A stretch of 64,000 bases of DNA, from the NCBI RefSeq assembly GCF_036030735.1, contig NZ_CP107928.1, positions 4,340,001 to 4,404,000 on the forward strand. The letters run 5' to 3'. Of the stretch, positions 26,364 through 33,697 are shown piece by piece. The notes beneath the pieces were generated by a model. That model was not told the origin of the DNA. It saw only the letters and a list, made by a program, of their open reading frames with translations, and made no database searches. The translations under genes and the position numbers were made by a program. Source of the DNA: Streptomyces sp. NBC_00425. GTDB taxonomy: Bacteria > Actinomycetota > Actinomycetes > Streptomycetales > Streptomycetaceae. Positions within the stretch are counted from its first letter, which is position 1; each line of letters begins with the position of its first letter.

Positions 26364-27478
26364 GCCACGACCTCCTTCTCCGTCTTGCCCCCGTCGGCTC
26401 CTTCGGCCTGCTTCTGCGCAAGCAGCGACCCGTGGGTCGGCGCGTCCGGCACGTCGGCCGGACGGCCCACGGCGAACTCCTTGCGCAGCACCGGTACGAC
26501 CTCCTCGCCGAGCAGGTCGAGCTGCTCCAGCACGGTCTTCAGCGGCAGCCCCGCGTGGTCCAGCAGGAACAGCTGACGCTGGTAGTCGCCCGCGTACTCG
26601 CGGAACTTCAGGGTCTTCTCGATGACCTGCTCGGGCGTGCCGACGGTCAGCGGGGTCTGGTCGGTGAAGTCCTCCAGGGACGGCCCGTGCCCGTAGACCG
26701 GCGCGTTGTCGAAGTACGGGCGGAACTCACGCACCGCGTCCTGCGAGTTCCTCCGCATGAACACCTGGCCGCCCAGGCCGACGATGGCCTGCTCGGGGGT
26801 GCCGTGCCCGTAGTGCGCGTACCGGGCGCGGTAGAGCTCGACCATCCGCCGGGTGTGGTCGGCCGGCCAGAAGATGTTGTTGTGGAAGAAGCCGTCGCCG
26901 TAGAACGCGGCCTGCTCGGCGATCTCGGGCGAGCGGATGGAGCCGTGCCAGACGAACGGCGGCACGTCGTCCAGCGGGCGGGGCGTGGAGGTGAAGCCCT
27001 GGAGGGCGGTGCGGAACGCGCCCTCCCAGTCGACGACGTCCTCGCGCCACAGCCGGCGCAGCAGGGCGTAGTTCTCGACGGCGAGGTTGATGCCCTCACG
27101 GATGTCCTGCCCGAACCAGGGGTAGACCGGGCCGGTGTTGCCGCGCCCCATCATCAGGTCCACGCGCCCGTCGGCCAGGTGCTGGAGCATCGCGAAGTCC
27201 TCGGCGATCTTCACCGGGTCGTTCGTGGTGATGAGGGTGGTCGAGGTGGAGAGGATCAGCTTCTCCGTCTGCGCGGCTATGTAGCCGAGCATGGTGGTCG
27301 GGGACGAGGGCACGAACGGCGGGTTGTGGTGCTCGCCGGTCGCGAAGACGTCGAGGCCGACCTCCTCCGCCTTCAGCGCGATCGCGACCATGGCCTTGAT
27401 CCGCTCGCGCTCGGTCGGCGTACGGCCCGTGGTGGGGTCCGGCGTGACATCGCCGACGCTGAAGATCCCGAACTGCAT
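26360..27478 (-). CDS. LLM-class flavin-dependent oxidoreductase (CE1758-type)
   Basis: The 372-residue protein has the bacterial-luciferase TIM-barrel pattern: MQFGIFSVGDVTPDP at the N-terminus, GLDVFATGEHHNPPFVPSSPTTML with the conserved His pair near residues 45-47, VDLMMGRGNTGPVYPWFG, and a C-terminal GTPEQVIEKTLKFREYAG. It should use reduced FMN, supplied by the adjacent reductase, to oxygenate or reduce a small organic substrate. It is the first gene of the two-gene operon and has a small inverted repeat just upstream. Confidence 0.9.
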   Translation of the reverse strand: MQFGIFSVGDVTPDPTTGRTPTERERIKAMVAIALKAEEVGLDVFATGEHHNPPFVPSSPTTMLGYIAAQTEKLILSTSTTLITTNDPVKIAEDFAMLQHLADGRVDLMMGRGNTGPVYPWFGQDIREGINLAVENYALLRRLWREDVVDWEGAFRTALQGFTSTPRPLDDVPPFVWHGSIRSPEIAEQAAFYGDGFFHNNIFWPADHTRRMVELYRARYAHYGHGTPEQAIVGLGGQVFMRRNSQDAVREFRPYFDNAPVYGHGPSLEDFTDQTPLTVGTPEQVIEKTLKFREYAGDYQRQLFLLDHAGLPLKTVLEQLDLLGEEVVPVLRKEFAVGRPADVPDAPTHGSLLAQKQAEGADGGKTEKEVVA

Positions 27479-27498
27479 GGTCGCTCACCCTCCAGGTT

Positions 27499-27512
27499 GT
27501 TGACGCTTCAAC
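27499..27512 (-). promoter_or_regulatory. Inverted repeat GTTGA-N4-TCAAC upstream of the flavin operon
   Basis: A 14-bp imperfectly spaced palindrome (GTTGA, 4 nt, TCAAC) begins 21 bp upstream of the monooxygenase ATG, in a locally AT-richer patch ending CTATA. Position and symmetry suggest an operator overlapping the promoter, such as for a MarR- or HxlR-type repressor. The regulator is not identified. Confidence 0.4.
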
Positions 27513-27625
27513 TATACCCGGAGAACCGCGGCCCGCCCAGGGCTATTCCCCCGCGTCCGGTGCACTGCTGTGCCGCCCGGTCCGCCCACGGCGTTCCCGG
27601 CGGCCCGCCCCGGCCGCTCCTTCCT

Positions 27626-28279
27626 TCACGCCTTCCAGTGCGGGTCACGGCCGGTCCGCGCGAGCAGCCGCTCGAACGGCGACGCGTCCTCCGCCGCCGC
27701 CACCGCCTCGCCGAACACGCCCATCCGCCGGGCCGTCGGCTCCAGCACGGCGACCGCCCCCGCGAGCTCCGCCACCACAGCCTCGTCGGCCTCCGGGAAG
27801 TCCTGGCCGGTGGCCCGCGCCAGATCCCACACGTGCACCGTCAGATCCAGCAGCGCCATCGAGCCGACCAGCCGCGCGGGCATGTCCATCGCACCCGTCG
27901 TGCCCTCCTCGGCGCCCGGCGCGGACCAGGCCGCCACCAGCAGGTCCGTCTCCGCCACCAGCCGCTCGCGCCAGTCGGGCCCCACGCCCACCCGGTCGGG
28001 AGCCTCCCCGAACTCCGACTCCTCCTTCGCCGCCAGCCGCTGGAACTGGACGACCACCTGGAACACATGGTTGACCAGGGCCTTCACGTCGTACTCCGCG
28101 CAGGGCGTGGGACCGGCCAGCGCCGCGTCCGGGACGCCCCGCAGCACCGGCTCGGCCCGCTCGCGCGCCCTGCCGAGCAGCTCGCCGATGCCGAGCGCGC
28201 TCCCACGGCCGCCGCCGTCGACGCCACTGCCGCCGCCTTCGTCGCTACCGCGCTCGATGCCGCTGTCGTCGATGTCCAT
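27626..28279 (-). CDS. TIGR03086-family metal-binding protein (DinB/MDMPI-like)
   Basis: This 217-residue protein starts with a Gly/Asp-rich disordered leader of about 30 residues, then a four-helix DinB-like domain: PTPCAEYDVKALVNHVFQVV, with the metal-ligand His, and LLDLTVHVWDLARATGQDFPE. The pattern fits the TIGR03086 family, related to mycothiol-dependent maleylpyruvate isomerase. Related proteins use mycothiol as cofactor, but its substrate is unknown. A later start is possible because the leader is low complexity. It is transcribed divergently from the AraC gene 62 bp away. Confidence 0.85.
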   Translation of the reverse strand: MDIDDSGIERGSDEGGGSGVDGGGRGSALGIGELLGRARERAEPVLRGVPDAALAGPTPCAEYDVKALVNHVFQVVVQFQRLAAKEESEFGEAPDRVGVGPDWRERLVAETDLLVAAWSAPGAEEGTTGAMDMPARLVGSMALLDLTVHVWDLARATGQDFPEADEAVVAELAGAVAVLEPTARRMGVFGEAVAAAEDASPFERLLARTGRDPHWKA

Positions 28280-28341
28280 ACCCCGACCGTAGACACGCCC
28301 GCCGCCGCCCGTCTTGAAGAAACGCGACGTACGATCCGGGC

Positions 28342-29163
28342 ATGGCCGCCCCCCGCCGCGACACCCGCGGGATCGTCGACCCGGCCGGGCTGCTGGCCCG
28401 CGTGCGGTTCCGCCGCCACCCGCCCGCCGAGCCGCTGCGCCGTCACGTCGAGACGTACTGGCTGATCGACTGGGACCTGCCCGAGCCGTACGCCTCCCAC
28501 ATCGTCCCGCACCCGTCCGTCAACCTCACCTTCCAGTGGGAGGAGGCCGACGGCCCGCCCTACGGCGAGCTGACCGGCGTCGCCCGCGGCCTCTACACCA
28601 GGAAGCTCACCGGCCGGGGACGGGTCTGCGGGGTGAAGTTCCGCCCCGGCGGCTTCCGCCCGTACGCCCCCGCGGAACCCGTCGCGCACTGGACCGGCCG
28701 CGTCCTGCCCGCCGACGACGTCTTCCCCCGGGCCGGCGGCGACACCCCCCGGACGGTGACCGGCCCCGCCGACGACCTCGGCCGGGTCGCCGCCCTCGAC
28801 GCCTTCCTGCTCTCCCTCGACCCCGAGCACGACCCGCGCGCCGACCAGGCCATGGACCTCGTCGAGCAGATCCGCGCCGACCGCACCGTGCGCCGTGTCG
28901 CCGACCTCGCCCGCGCCGGGGGCCTCTCGGTACGGGCCCTGCAGCGGCTCTTCGCCGCCTACGTGGGCGTCAGCCCGAAGTGGGCCATCCTCCGCTACCG
29001 CCTGCACGAGGCCCTGGAACTCGCCGGCACCCGGCAGGACCTCGACTGGGCCGGCCTCGCCGCCGACCTCGGCTACGCCGACCAGGCCCACCTGGCCCGC
29101 GACTTCACCACCACCGTCGGCCTCCCCCCGACCGCCTACGCCCAAGCCGCAAGCACGCCATAG
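28342..29163 (+). CDS. AraC-family transcriptional regulator
   Basis: The 273-residue protein has a C-terminal AraC DNA-binding domain with two helix-turn-helices: VADLARAGGLSVRALQRLFAAYVGVSPKWAILRYRL and LGYADQAHLARDFTTTVGLPPTAYA. The N-terminal 150 residues (RHVETYWLIDWDLPEPYASHIVPHPSVNLTF, KFRPGGFRPY) match the ligand/dimerisation region of the DUF6597 AraC subgroup. The inducer is unknown. The divergent TIGR03086 gene is the nearest candidate target. Confidence 0.9.
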   Translation: MAAPRRDTRGIVDPAGLLARVRFRRHPPAEPLRRHVETYWLIDWDLPEPYASHIVPHPSVNLTFQWEEADGPPYGELTGVARGLYTRKLTGRGRVCGVKFRPGGFRPYAPAEPVAHWTGRVLPADDVFPRAGGDTPRTVTGPADDLGRVAALDAFLLSLDPEHDPRADQAMDLVEQIRADRTVRRVADLARAGGLSVRALQRLFAAYVGVSPKWAILRYRLHEALELAGTRQDLDWAGLAADLGYADQAHLARDFTTTVGLPPTAYAQAASTP

Positions 29164-29248
29164 CCCCCCACAGCACGCCGTAGGCCCGGGCCCGGGCCGA
29201 CCAACGGCTGTCCGCGGCCGGCCCGGCCCCGTACGCCGCACCGCCGCC

Positions 29249-29270
29249 AGCCGGTCGGTCGGTCGGTCGG
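29249..29270. repeat. Short GGTC tandem repeat
   Basis: Between the AraC gene and the convergent His-rich protein gene the sequence repeats GGTC four times in a row, flanked by CC and GG. It is a simple microsatellite-like tract, prone to slippage; no function is evident. Confidence 0.6.
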
Positions 29271-29272
29271 CT

Positions 29273-30088
29273 TCAGGACGTCAGCGGCAGGGCGTCCATG
29301 TACGCGTTGGACGGCTTGGGCGCCTTCGCCACGCTCCGCGCGTCCAGCGCGACCGCCGCCGACGCCGTGCCCAGCGTCCCGCCCGGATGCCAGGTCCCGG
29401 TGACGTTCACCCAGGTGTCCGCCTTCGGCGCGGCGGCCCCGTGGACCAGCACCTTCACCGACGACGCGTCCGCCGCACAGCAGCTGACGATGATCCGGGT
29501 CAGATACCAGCCGTCCCCGCCCGGGGCCGGCGTGACGAACCCCGTCATCACCACGGTCCGCTTCCCGACGGCCCGCGACCGGTCCTGCTGCACCCGCTGG
29601 GTGAAGTCGGTCAGCGTGATCGGCAGCGGGGAGGTCGCCGGCAGCGGGTCGAATCCGTCCTCCTCCACCGCCACCGCCTTGGCCGGTTCACGCGAGGCGG
29701 TGTACGAACCGAGCGCGGGCGGGGCGTAGAACAGCAGGCTCAGCACCGGCAGAAACAGCAGCCACGCCACCCGCGGCACCCGCGAGTGATCGTGCCCGTG
29801 CGCGTCCCCGCCCCCGCTCCCGCCGCCGTCAGGCCGACGCCGGTGCCCATGACCGTGCCCGTGCCCGTGGTCGTGGTCGTGGTCGTCCCGGCCGCCGCCG
29901 GTCCGTCGCCGGCCCCACGCCTCCGCCGCCGCCCACGCTCCCAGCGCCACCAGCACCGCTCCCGACGCGATCAGCAGCGGCCGCATGCCCGGCTTCACCA
30001 GATTGAGGTACAGGTCGGTGAAGAGCGCGGCGTGCAGCAGCCCCAGACCGCTCAGCACCAGCAGCGCCGCCTGCGCGAACCGCCTCAC
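29273..30088 (-). CDS. TIGR03943-family membrane protein with His-rich loop
   Basis: This 271-residue protein has two N-terminal membrane helices (about residues 5-25 and 35-57), then a striking His/Asp-rich loop at about 70-101 with alternating HDHDHGHGHGH and HGHDHS runs. A third helix lies near 106-122, with an extracytoplasmic C-terminal domain containing a double Cys (IIVSCCAADA). This is the TIGR03943/YcgQ family, almost always paired with a YraQ-type permease. The His loop suggests zinc, cobalt or nickel binding. The GTG start at 30088 overlaps the permease stop (GTGA). Confidence 0.88.
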   Translation of the reverse strand: MRRFAQAALLVLSGLGLLHAALFTDLYLNLVKPGMRPLLIASGAVLVALGAWAAAEAWGRRRTGGGRDDHDHDHGHGHGHGHRRRPDGGGSGGGDAHGHDHSRVPRVAWLLFLPVLSLLFYAPPALGSYTASREPAKAVAVEEDGFDPLPATSPLPITLTDFTQRVQQDRSRAVGKRTVVMTGFVTPAPGGDGWYLTRIIVSCCAADASSVKVLVHGAAAPKADTWVNVTGTWHPGGTLGTASAAVALDARSVAKAPKPSNAYMDALPLTS

Positions 30089-31113
30089 AGCAACACCCCT
30101 CCGATCACCGCGCTGCACACCACGGCGACCACCGCCGTGGCCGCCGAGAACCGCACCGCGAACGCCCGCCCGAACGTCCCCGCCTGCAACGCGATCAGCT
30201 TCAGGTCGACCATCGGCCCCACCACCATGAACGTCAGCCGTGCCACCGACGAGAACCCGCTGAGCGACGCCGCCACGAACGCGTCGGCCTCGCTGCACAC
30301 CGCCAGCACGATCGCCAGCGCCGCCAGGAACAGCACCGACAGCCACGGCGACCCCGCGAACGTGTCCAGCACCGAACGCGGCACCGCCACGTTGAACGTG
30401 GCCGCCGCCATCGCCCCCACCACCAGAAAACCCCCGGCGTGCAGGAAGTCGTGCTGGAAACCCTGCCGGAACTCCTGGAACCGGCTGTGCCCCGCCACAT
30501 GTCCCGCCTGCCGGTCGGTCCGCGGCCGCAGCCACTCCTCGCGCCCCAGCCAGAGCCACAGCCAGCCCATCGCGGCGGCCGTCACCAGCGAGGCCACCAG
30601 CCTCGCCAGCACCATCTCCGGACGGCCCGGGAACGCCACCGCCGTGGCCGTCAGCACCACCGGGTTCACCGCCGGCGCCGACAGCAGGAACGCGAACGCC
30701 GCGGCCGGCGTGACCCCCCGCCCGATCAGACTGTTCGCCACCGGCACCGACGCGCACTCGCACCCCGGCAGCACCACTCCCGCCGCCCCCGCCACGGGCA
30801 CGGCCAGCGCGGGCCGCTTCGGCAGCACCCGCTGGAAGACACCCGCCGGCACGAACGCGTTGATCGCCCCCGACAACGCCGTCCCCAACAGCAGGAACGG
30901 CAGCGCCTGCACGGTCACGGCCAGGCACACCGTCCGCCACGCCTGCACCGCCGGCTCGTCCAGCGACCGCCCGACGACCACCAGCAGGACGCCCGGCACC
31001 ACCGCCGCGCCCAGCAGCAACAGCGGCCAGTGCCGCGGCAGCCCACGCCCCGCAGGAGCGTCCGCCACGCCGTCGGCCACCGCCCCGGACGGCCGTATGT
31101 CCGTCTCCTGCAT
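30085..31113 (-). CDS. Permease of the DUF318 (YraQ/ArsP-like) family
   Basis: This 342-residue protein has about eight membrane helices and the family motif GVVLPGCECASVPVANSLIGRG, where Cys-x-Cys may contact the substrate, followed by FLLSAPAVNPVVL. A second half-repeat carries AIVLAVCSEADAFVAASL. The family includes ArsP organo-arsenical permeases and YraQ proteins of unknown cargo. With a TIGR03943 partner the cargo is probably a metal ion or metal complex, but this is inference. It starts 5 bp after the MarR gene's stop and overlaps its partner's start by 4 nt. Confidence 0.88.
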   Translation of the reverse strand: MQETDIRPSGAVADGVADAPAGRGLPRHWPLLLLGAAVVPGVLLVVVGRSLDEPAVQAWRTVCLAVTVQALPFLLLGTALSGAINAFVPAGVFQRVLPKRPALAVPVAGAAGVVLPGCECASVPVANSLIGRGVTPAAAFAFLLSAPAVNPVVLTATAVAFPGRPEMVLARLVASLVTAAAMGWLWLWLGREEWLRPRTDRQAGHVAGHSRFQEFRQGFQHDFLHAGGFLVVGAMAAATFNVAVPRSVLDTFAGSPWLSVLFLAALAIVLAVCSEADAFVAASLSGFSSVARLTFMVVGPMVDLKLIALQAGTFGRAFAVRFSAATAVVAVVCSAVIGGVLL

Positions 31114-31118
31114 CCGCC

Positions 31119-31592
31119 CTACACCCGCCCTTCCCGCAACCGCACGACCTGCTCCGCGCCGAACTCCACCGTCCGCCGCATGTGCCGCACGATCACCGCG
31201 AGCTCGGCGTCCGCGAGATCGTCGAAGAGCGGCATCCAGTCGCCGCCCAGCCGCTCCCACATCCGCCCGAACTCCGCGATCCGCTCCGGCACGGTCGCCA
31301 CGAGCACCCGCCGCCGATCGGCCGCGTCCCGCTCGCGCACGACATAGCCCGCCTTCTCCAGCCGGTCCACCAGCCGGGTCGCCGACCCCGTGGTGAGCCC
31401 CGTCAGCTCCGCGACCCGGCCCGTCGTCACCGGCCCCCGCTCCAGCGCCAGCAGGTTCAGACACTGCAGATCCGTGGGGTGCAGCGCCAGCCGGTCCGCG
31501 AGTGCCTGGTTGAACAGGGCATACGCGGCCGCGTACCGCCGGGAGACCACGGACAGCTCGTCCAGCAGCCGCGACCGCACGTTCTGGGACAT
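31119..31592 (-). CDS. MarR-family transcriptional regulator
   Basis: The 157-residue protein has the MarR winged helix: LTDLQ-type helix LHPTDLQCLNLLAL, recognition helix in VTTGRVAELTGLTTGSATRLVDRLEKAGYVVRERDAADRRRV, and dimerisation helices at both ends. It is the first gene of an operon with the permease and His-rich protein, so it probably controls that operon. The ATG at 31592 gives the family's usual length. No Cys redox pair of the OhrR kind is visible. Confidence 0.92.
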   Translation of the reverse strand: MSQNVRSRLLDELSVVSRRYAAAYALFNQALADRLALHPTDLQCLNLLALERGPVTTGRVAELTGLTTGSATRLVDRLEKAGYVVRERDAADRRRVLVATVPERIAEFGRMWERLGGDWMPLFDDLADAELAVIVRHMRRTVEFGAEQVVRLREGRV

Positions 31593-31660
31593 CGCTCCCC
31601 TTCGCCGGCGCCGTCGTCGGCGCCGTCCGCAGATCGTACGACGCACCGGTCCCACGATCC

Positions 31661-32095
31661 TCAGAAGAAGTACGCGTCCCCGGTGTCCAGCACCAGCACC
31701 GTCTGACGGTCGTTGGAACGGTTGCGGTCCACGGCCCCGCCGCCCCACACCGTGTCGACGGCCATCGTCACCTCGGCCGGCCGCCCCGGCAGCCACACCC
31801 GCATCACGATCTGCTCCCCCACCCCGTCCGCGACCAGGGGACCCGTCCGGCACACCACCTCCTGCCGGCCCGTCCGCGCACATCCCGCCGCCAGCCGCTG
31901 CTCCCCCGCCGCCAGCGGCGCCGACCACCGCAGCCGCACCGTCGAGTCGGCGACGTCCGCCGGACCGTGGTTGCGCGGAGTCAGCCGCACGTCGACCCGG
32001 CCACCGGCCATGACGGCGGAACCGTGATACGAGAGATCGGCCTCGCCCGCCGACCCGGCAGCCTCCGCCACCCCCGTCTCCTGCGCCGCCCCCAC
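31661..32095 (-). CDS. Beta-sandwich (DUF11-like) protein lacking a signal peptide
   Basis: This 144-residue protein resembles secreted Streptomyces proteins with a conserved-repeat beta-sandwich: DVRLTPRNHGPADVADSTVRLRWSAPLAAGEQ, two Cys (CARTGRQEVVC) likely to form a disulfide, and a C-terminal GGGAVDRNRSNDRQTVLVLDTGDAYFF. Relatives I remember begin with a cleavable signal peptide. Here the only start is a GTG at 32095 with AGGATAG before it, and an in-frame stop lies directly upstream at 32096-32098, so no signal peptide can be encoded in this frame. It may be N-terminally truncated by mutation. Confidence 0.65.
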   Translation of the reverse strand: MGAAQETGVAEAAGSAGEADLSYHGSAVMAGGRVDVRLTPRNHGPADVADSTVRLRWSAPLAAGEQRLAAGCARTGRQEVVCRTGPLVADGVGEQIVMRVWLPGRPAEVTMAVDTVWGGGAVDRNRSNDRQTVLVLDTGDAYFF

Positions 32096-32154
32096 CTATC
32101 CTGGCCACAGCCCACCCGTACCCCCGCCGCACCACCCCCACCGAGGAGCAGTCC

Positions 32155-32931
32155 ATGGCCGCCGCCGCACCGTCCACCGCCTCCCGCATCGCCGTCGTCA
32201 CCGGTGCGAGCAGCGGGATCGGCGCCGCGACCGCCCGGGAACTCGCCGCGGCCGGCTACCGCGTGGTCCTGACCGCCCGCCGCAAGGACCGCATCGAGGC
32301 ACTCGCCGAGGAGATCACCCGCGCGGGCGGCTCCGCCGCGGCCTACCAGCTGGACGTCACCGACCGCGCCGCCGTCGACGAGTTCGCCACCGCCTTCCGG
32401 ACGATCGGCGTGCTCGTCAACAACGCAGGCGGCGCACTCGGCGCCGACCCCGTCGCCACCGGCGACCCCGCCGACTGGCGCACCATGTACGAGACGAACG
32501 TCCTCGGCACCCTGAACGTCACCCAGGCGCTCCTCCCCCAGCTCGTGGCGAGCGGCGACGGCACCGTGGTCGTGGTGTCCTCCACCGCCGGACTCGGCAC
32601 CTACGAGGGCGGCGCGGGCTACGTCGCCGCCAAGCACGGGGCGCACGTCCTCGCCGAGACCCTCCGCCTGGAGATCGTCGGCCAGCCGGTCCGGGTCATC
32701 GAGATCGCCCCCGGCATGGTGAAGACCGACGAGTTCGCCCTCACCCGCTTCGGCGGCGACCAGGACAGGGCGGCCAAGGTCTACCAGGGCGTCGCCGAAC
32801 CCCTCACCGCCTCCGACGTCGCCGAGACGATCACCTGGGCGGTGACCCGCCCCAGCCACGTCAACGTCGACCTCCTCGTCCTGCGCCCCCGCGCCCAGGC
32901 GTCGAACACCAAGGTCCACCGCGAGCTCTGA
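32155..32931 (+). CDS. Short-chain dehydrogenase/reductase
   Basis: This 258-residue classical SDR has the nucleotide-binding motif VVTGASSGIGAATARELAAAGY, the NNAGG motif (VLVNNAGGALGADP), and catalytic Ser and Tyr-x3-Lys in VVSSTAGLGTYEGGAGYVAAKHG. LTARRKDRIEAL after strand 2 suggests NADP preference. The sequence resembles YdfG/serine 3-dehydrogenase-type SDRs, though substrates in this group vary. A bidirectional hairpin follows the stop. Confidence 0.93.
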   Translation: MAAAAPSTASRIAVVTGASSGIGAATARELAAAGYRVVLTARRKDRIEALAEEITRAGGSAAAYQLDVTDRAAVDEFATAFRTIGVLVNNAGGALGADPVATGDPADWRTMYETNVLGTLNVTQALLPQLVASGDGTVVVVSSTAGLGTYEGGAGYVAAKHGAHVLAETLRLEIVGQPVRVIEIAPGMVKTDEFALTRFGGDQDRAAKVYQGVAEPLTASDVAETITWAVTRPSHVNVDLLVLRPRAQASNTKVHREL

Positions 32932-32938
32932 GCCCACC

Positions 32939-32966
32939 GCGGCGCCCCCGGACGCAGGGGCGCCGC
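32939..32966. terminator. Bidirectional terminator between SDR and lipoprotein genes
   Basis: A 10-bp perfect stem (GCGGCGCCCC and its complement) with an 8-nt loop sits 7 bp after the SDR stop and 9 bp before the convergent lipoprotein stop. It should serve both strands. Confidence 0.75.
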
Positions 32967-32975
32967 CGCACGCGG

Positions 32976-33281
32976 TCAGGGACCCGGGCAGCCCGGATCG
33001 TCGACGATCACCGCGTGGGCCGGGATGATGACGACGTCGTCGTCGTCCTCGGCCTGCACGAACTTCGTCGTGGCATAACCCCGCCGGCCCTTCCCGACGC
33101 ACTTCGTCGCCAGGTTCCCGAACCCGTCCGGGAAGTTGTGGACCTCGGCCGGGGTGTCCTCCCCGGCCTGCCCGGCCACCGGGGCGTCGGCCTTGCCCCG
33201 CTCGTCGTAGTACTCCTGCGAGCACCCGCCGAGCAGCAGCGCGAGGGCGCACGCGACGCCGACCGCGGTCAGCCGCCGCAT
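32976..33281 (-). CDS. Small lipoprotein, paralogue of its upstream neighbour
   Basis: From the ATG at 33281 this is a 101-residue lipoprotein with signal peptide MRRLTAVGVACALALLLGGC and lipobox Cys20. The mature part, SQEYYDERGKADAPVAGQAGEDTPAEVHNFPDGFGNLATKCVG, is clearly homologous to the protein encoded just upstream. Two Cys remain in the mature domain (KCVG and PGCPGP) and may pair. A run of Asp (AEDDDDVVI) follows the core. Its start lies inside the 3' end of the upstream gene, overlapping by 13 nt in another frame. Function is unknown. Confidence 0.8.
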   Translation of the reverse strand: MRRLTAVGVACALALLLGGCSQEYYDERGKADAPVAGQAGEDTPAEVHNFPDGFGNLATKCVGKGRRGYATTKFVQAEDDDDVVIIPAHAVIVDDPGCPGP

Positions 33282-33559
33282 GTCTTGTCCTGGACGATCT
33301 GCACGTTGGACGGACCGGTCGCGTTGGTCGTCACGTACGCCCGGTACCCGTGCCCCACGCACTTGGTGGCCAGGTTCCCGAAACCGTCGGGCATGTTGAA
33401 CACCTCGGCGGGCGTGTCGTCACCGGCCTTCCCCTGCACCGGGGCGTCCCCCTTGCCGCGCTTGTCCTCGTACTCCTGGGAACAGCCGGCCAGCGTCCCG
33501 ACGGCCAGCAGCACCAGCCCCGCGGCCCAGACTCCCGCACGCATCCGCTTGCGCTCCAT
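33269..33559 (-). CDS. Small lipoprotein, first of a tandem pair
   Basis: This 96-residue lipoprotein has signal peptide MERKRMRAGVWAAGLVLLAVGTLAGC and a mature domain, SQEYEDKRGKGDAPVQGKAGDDTPAEVFNMPDGFGNLATKCVG, nearly collinear with the downstream protein. Both share the DTPAEVxNxPDGFGNLATKCVG core, so the pair arose by tandem duplication. It ends KTCGG, with a second Cys that could bond to the core Cys. Its stop overlaps the next gene's start by 13 nt. Function is unknown; extracellular attachment to the membrane is expected. Confidence 0.8.
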   Translation of the reverse strand: MERKRMRAGVWAAGLVLLAVGTLAGCSQEYEDKRGKGDAPVQGKAGDDTPAEVFNMPDGFGNLATKCVGHGYRAYVTTNATGPSNVQIVQDKTCGG

Positions 33560-33697
33560 TGCAGAACCCCCGTTCTCTCCTGCCCCCGTGCCCCCGTGGG
33601 CCCGCGTGTCGCATCCCTGTTCGAGCAAGCGCGGAGGTGCCTCTGAAGACACCAGAGCGCCCCGCTCCGGTTCCCGGGCCGCCGTAAGGTCTGGTCC

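Noticed and set aside
29800..29890. Tandem GTGCCC/GTCGTG units resembling a small repeat array or CRISPR
   Set aside because: They are the coding sequence of the His-rich loop; there are no spacers or cas genes.
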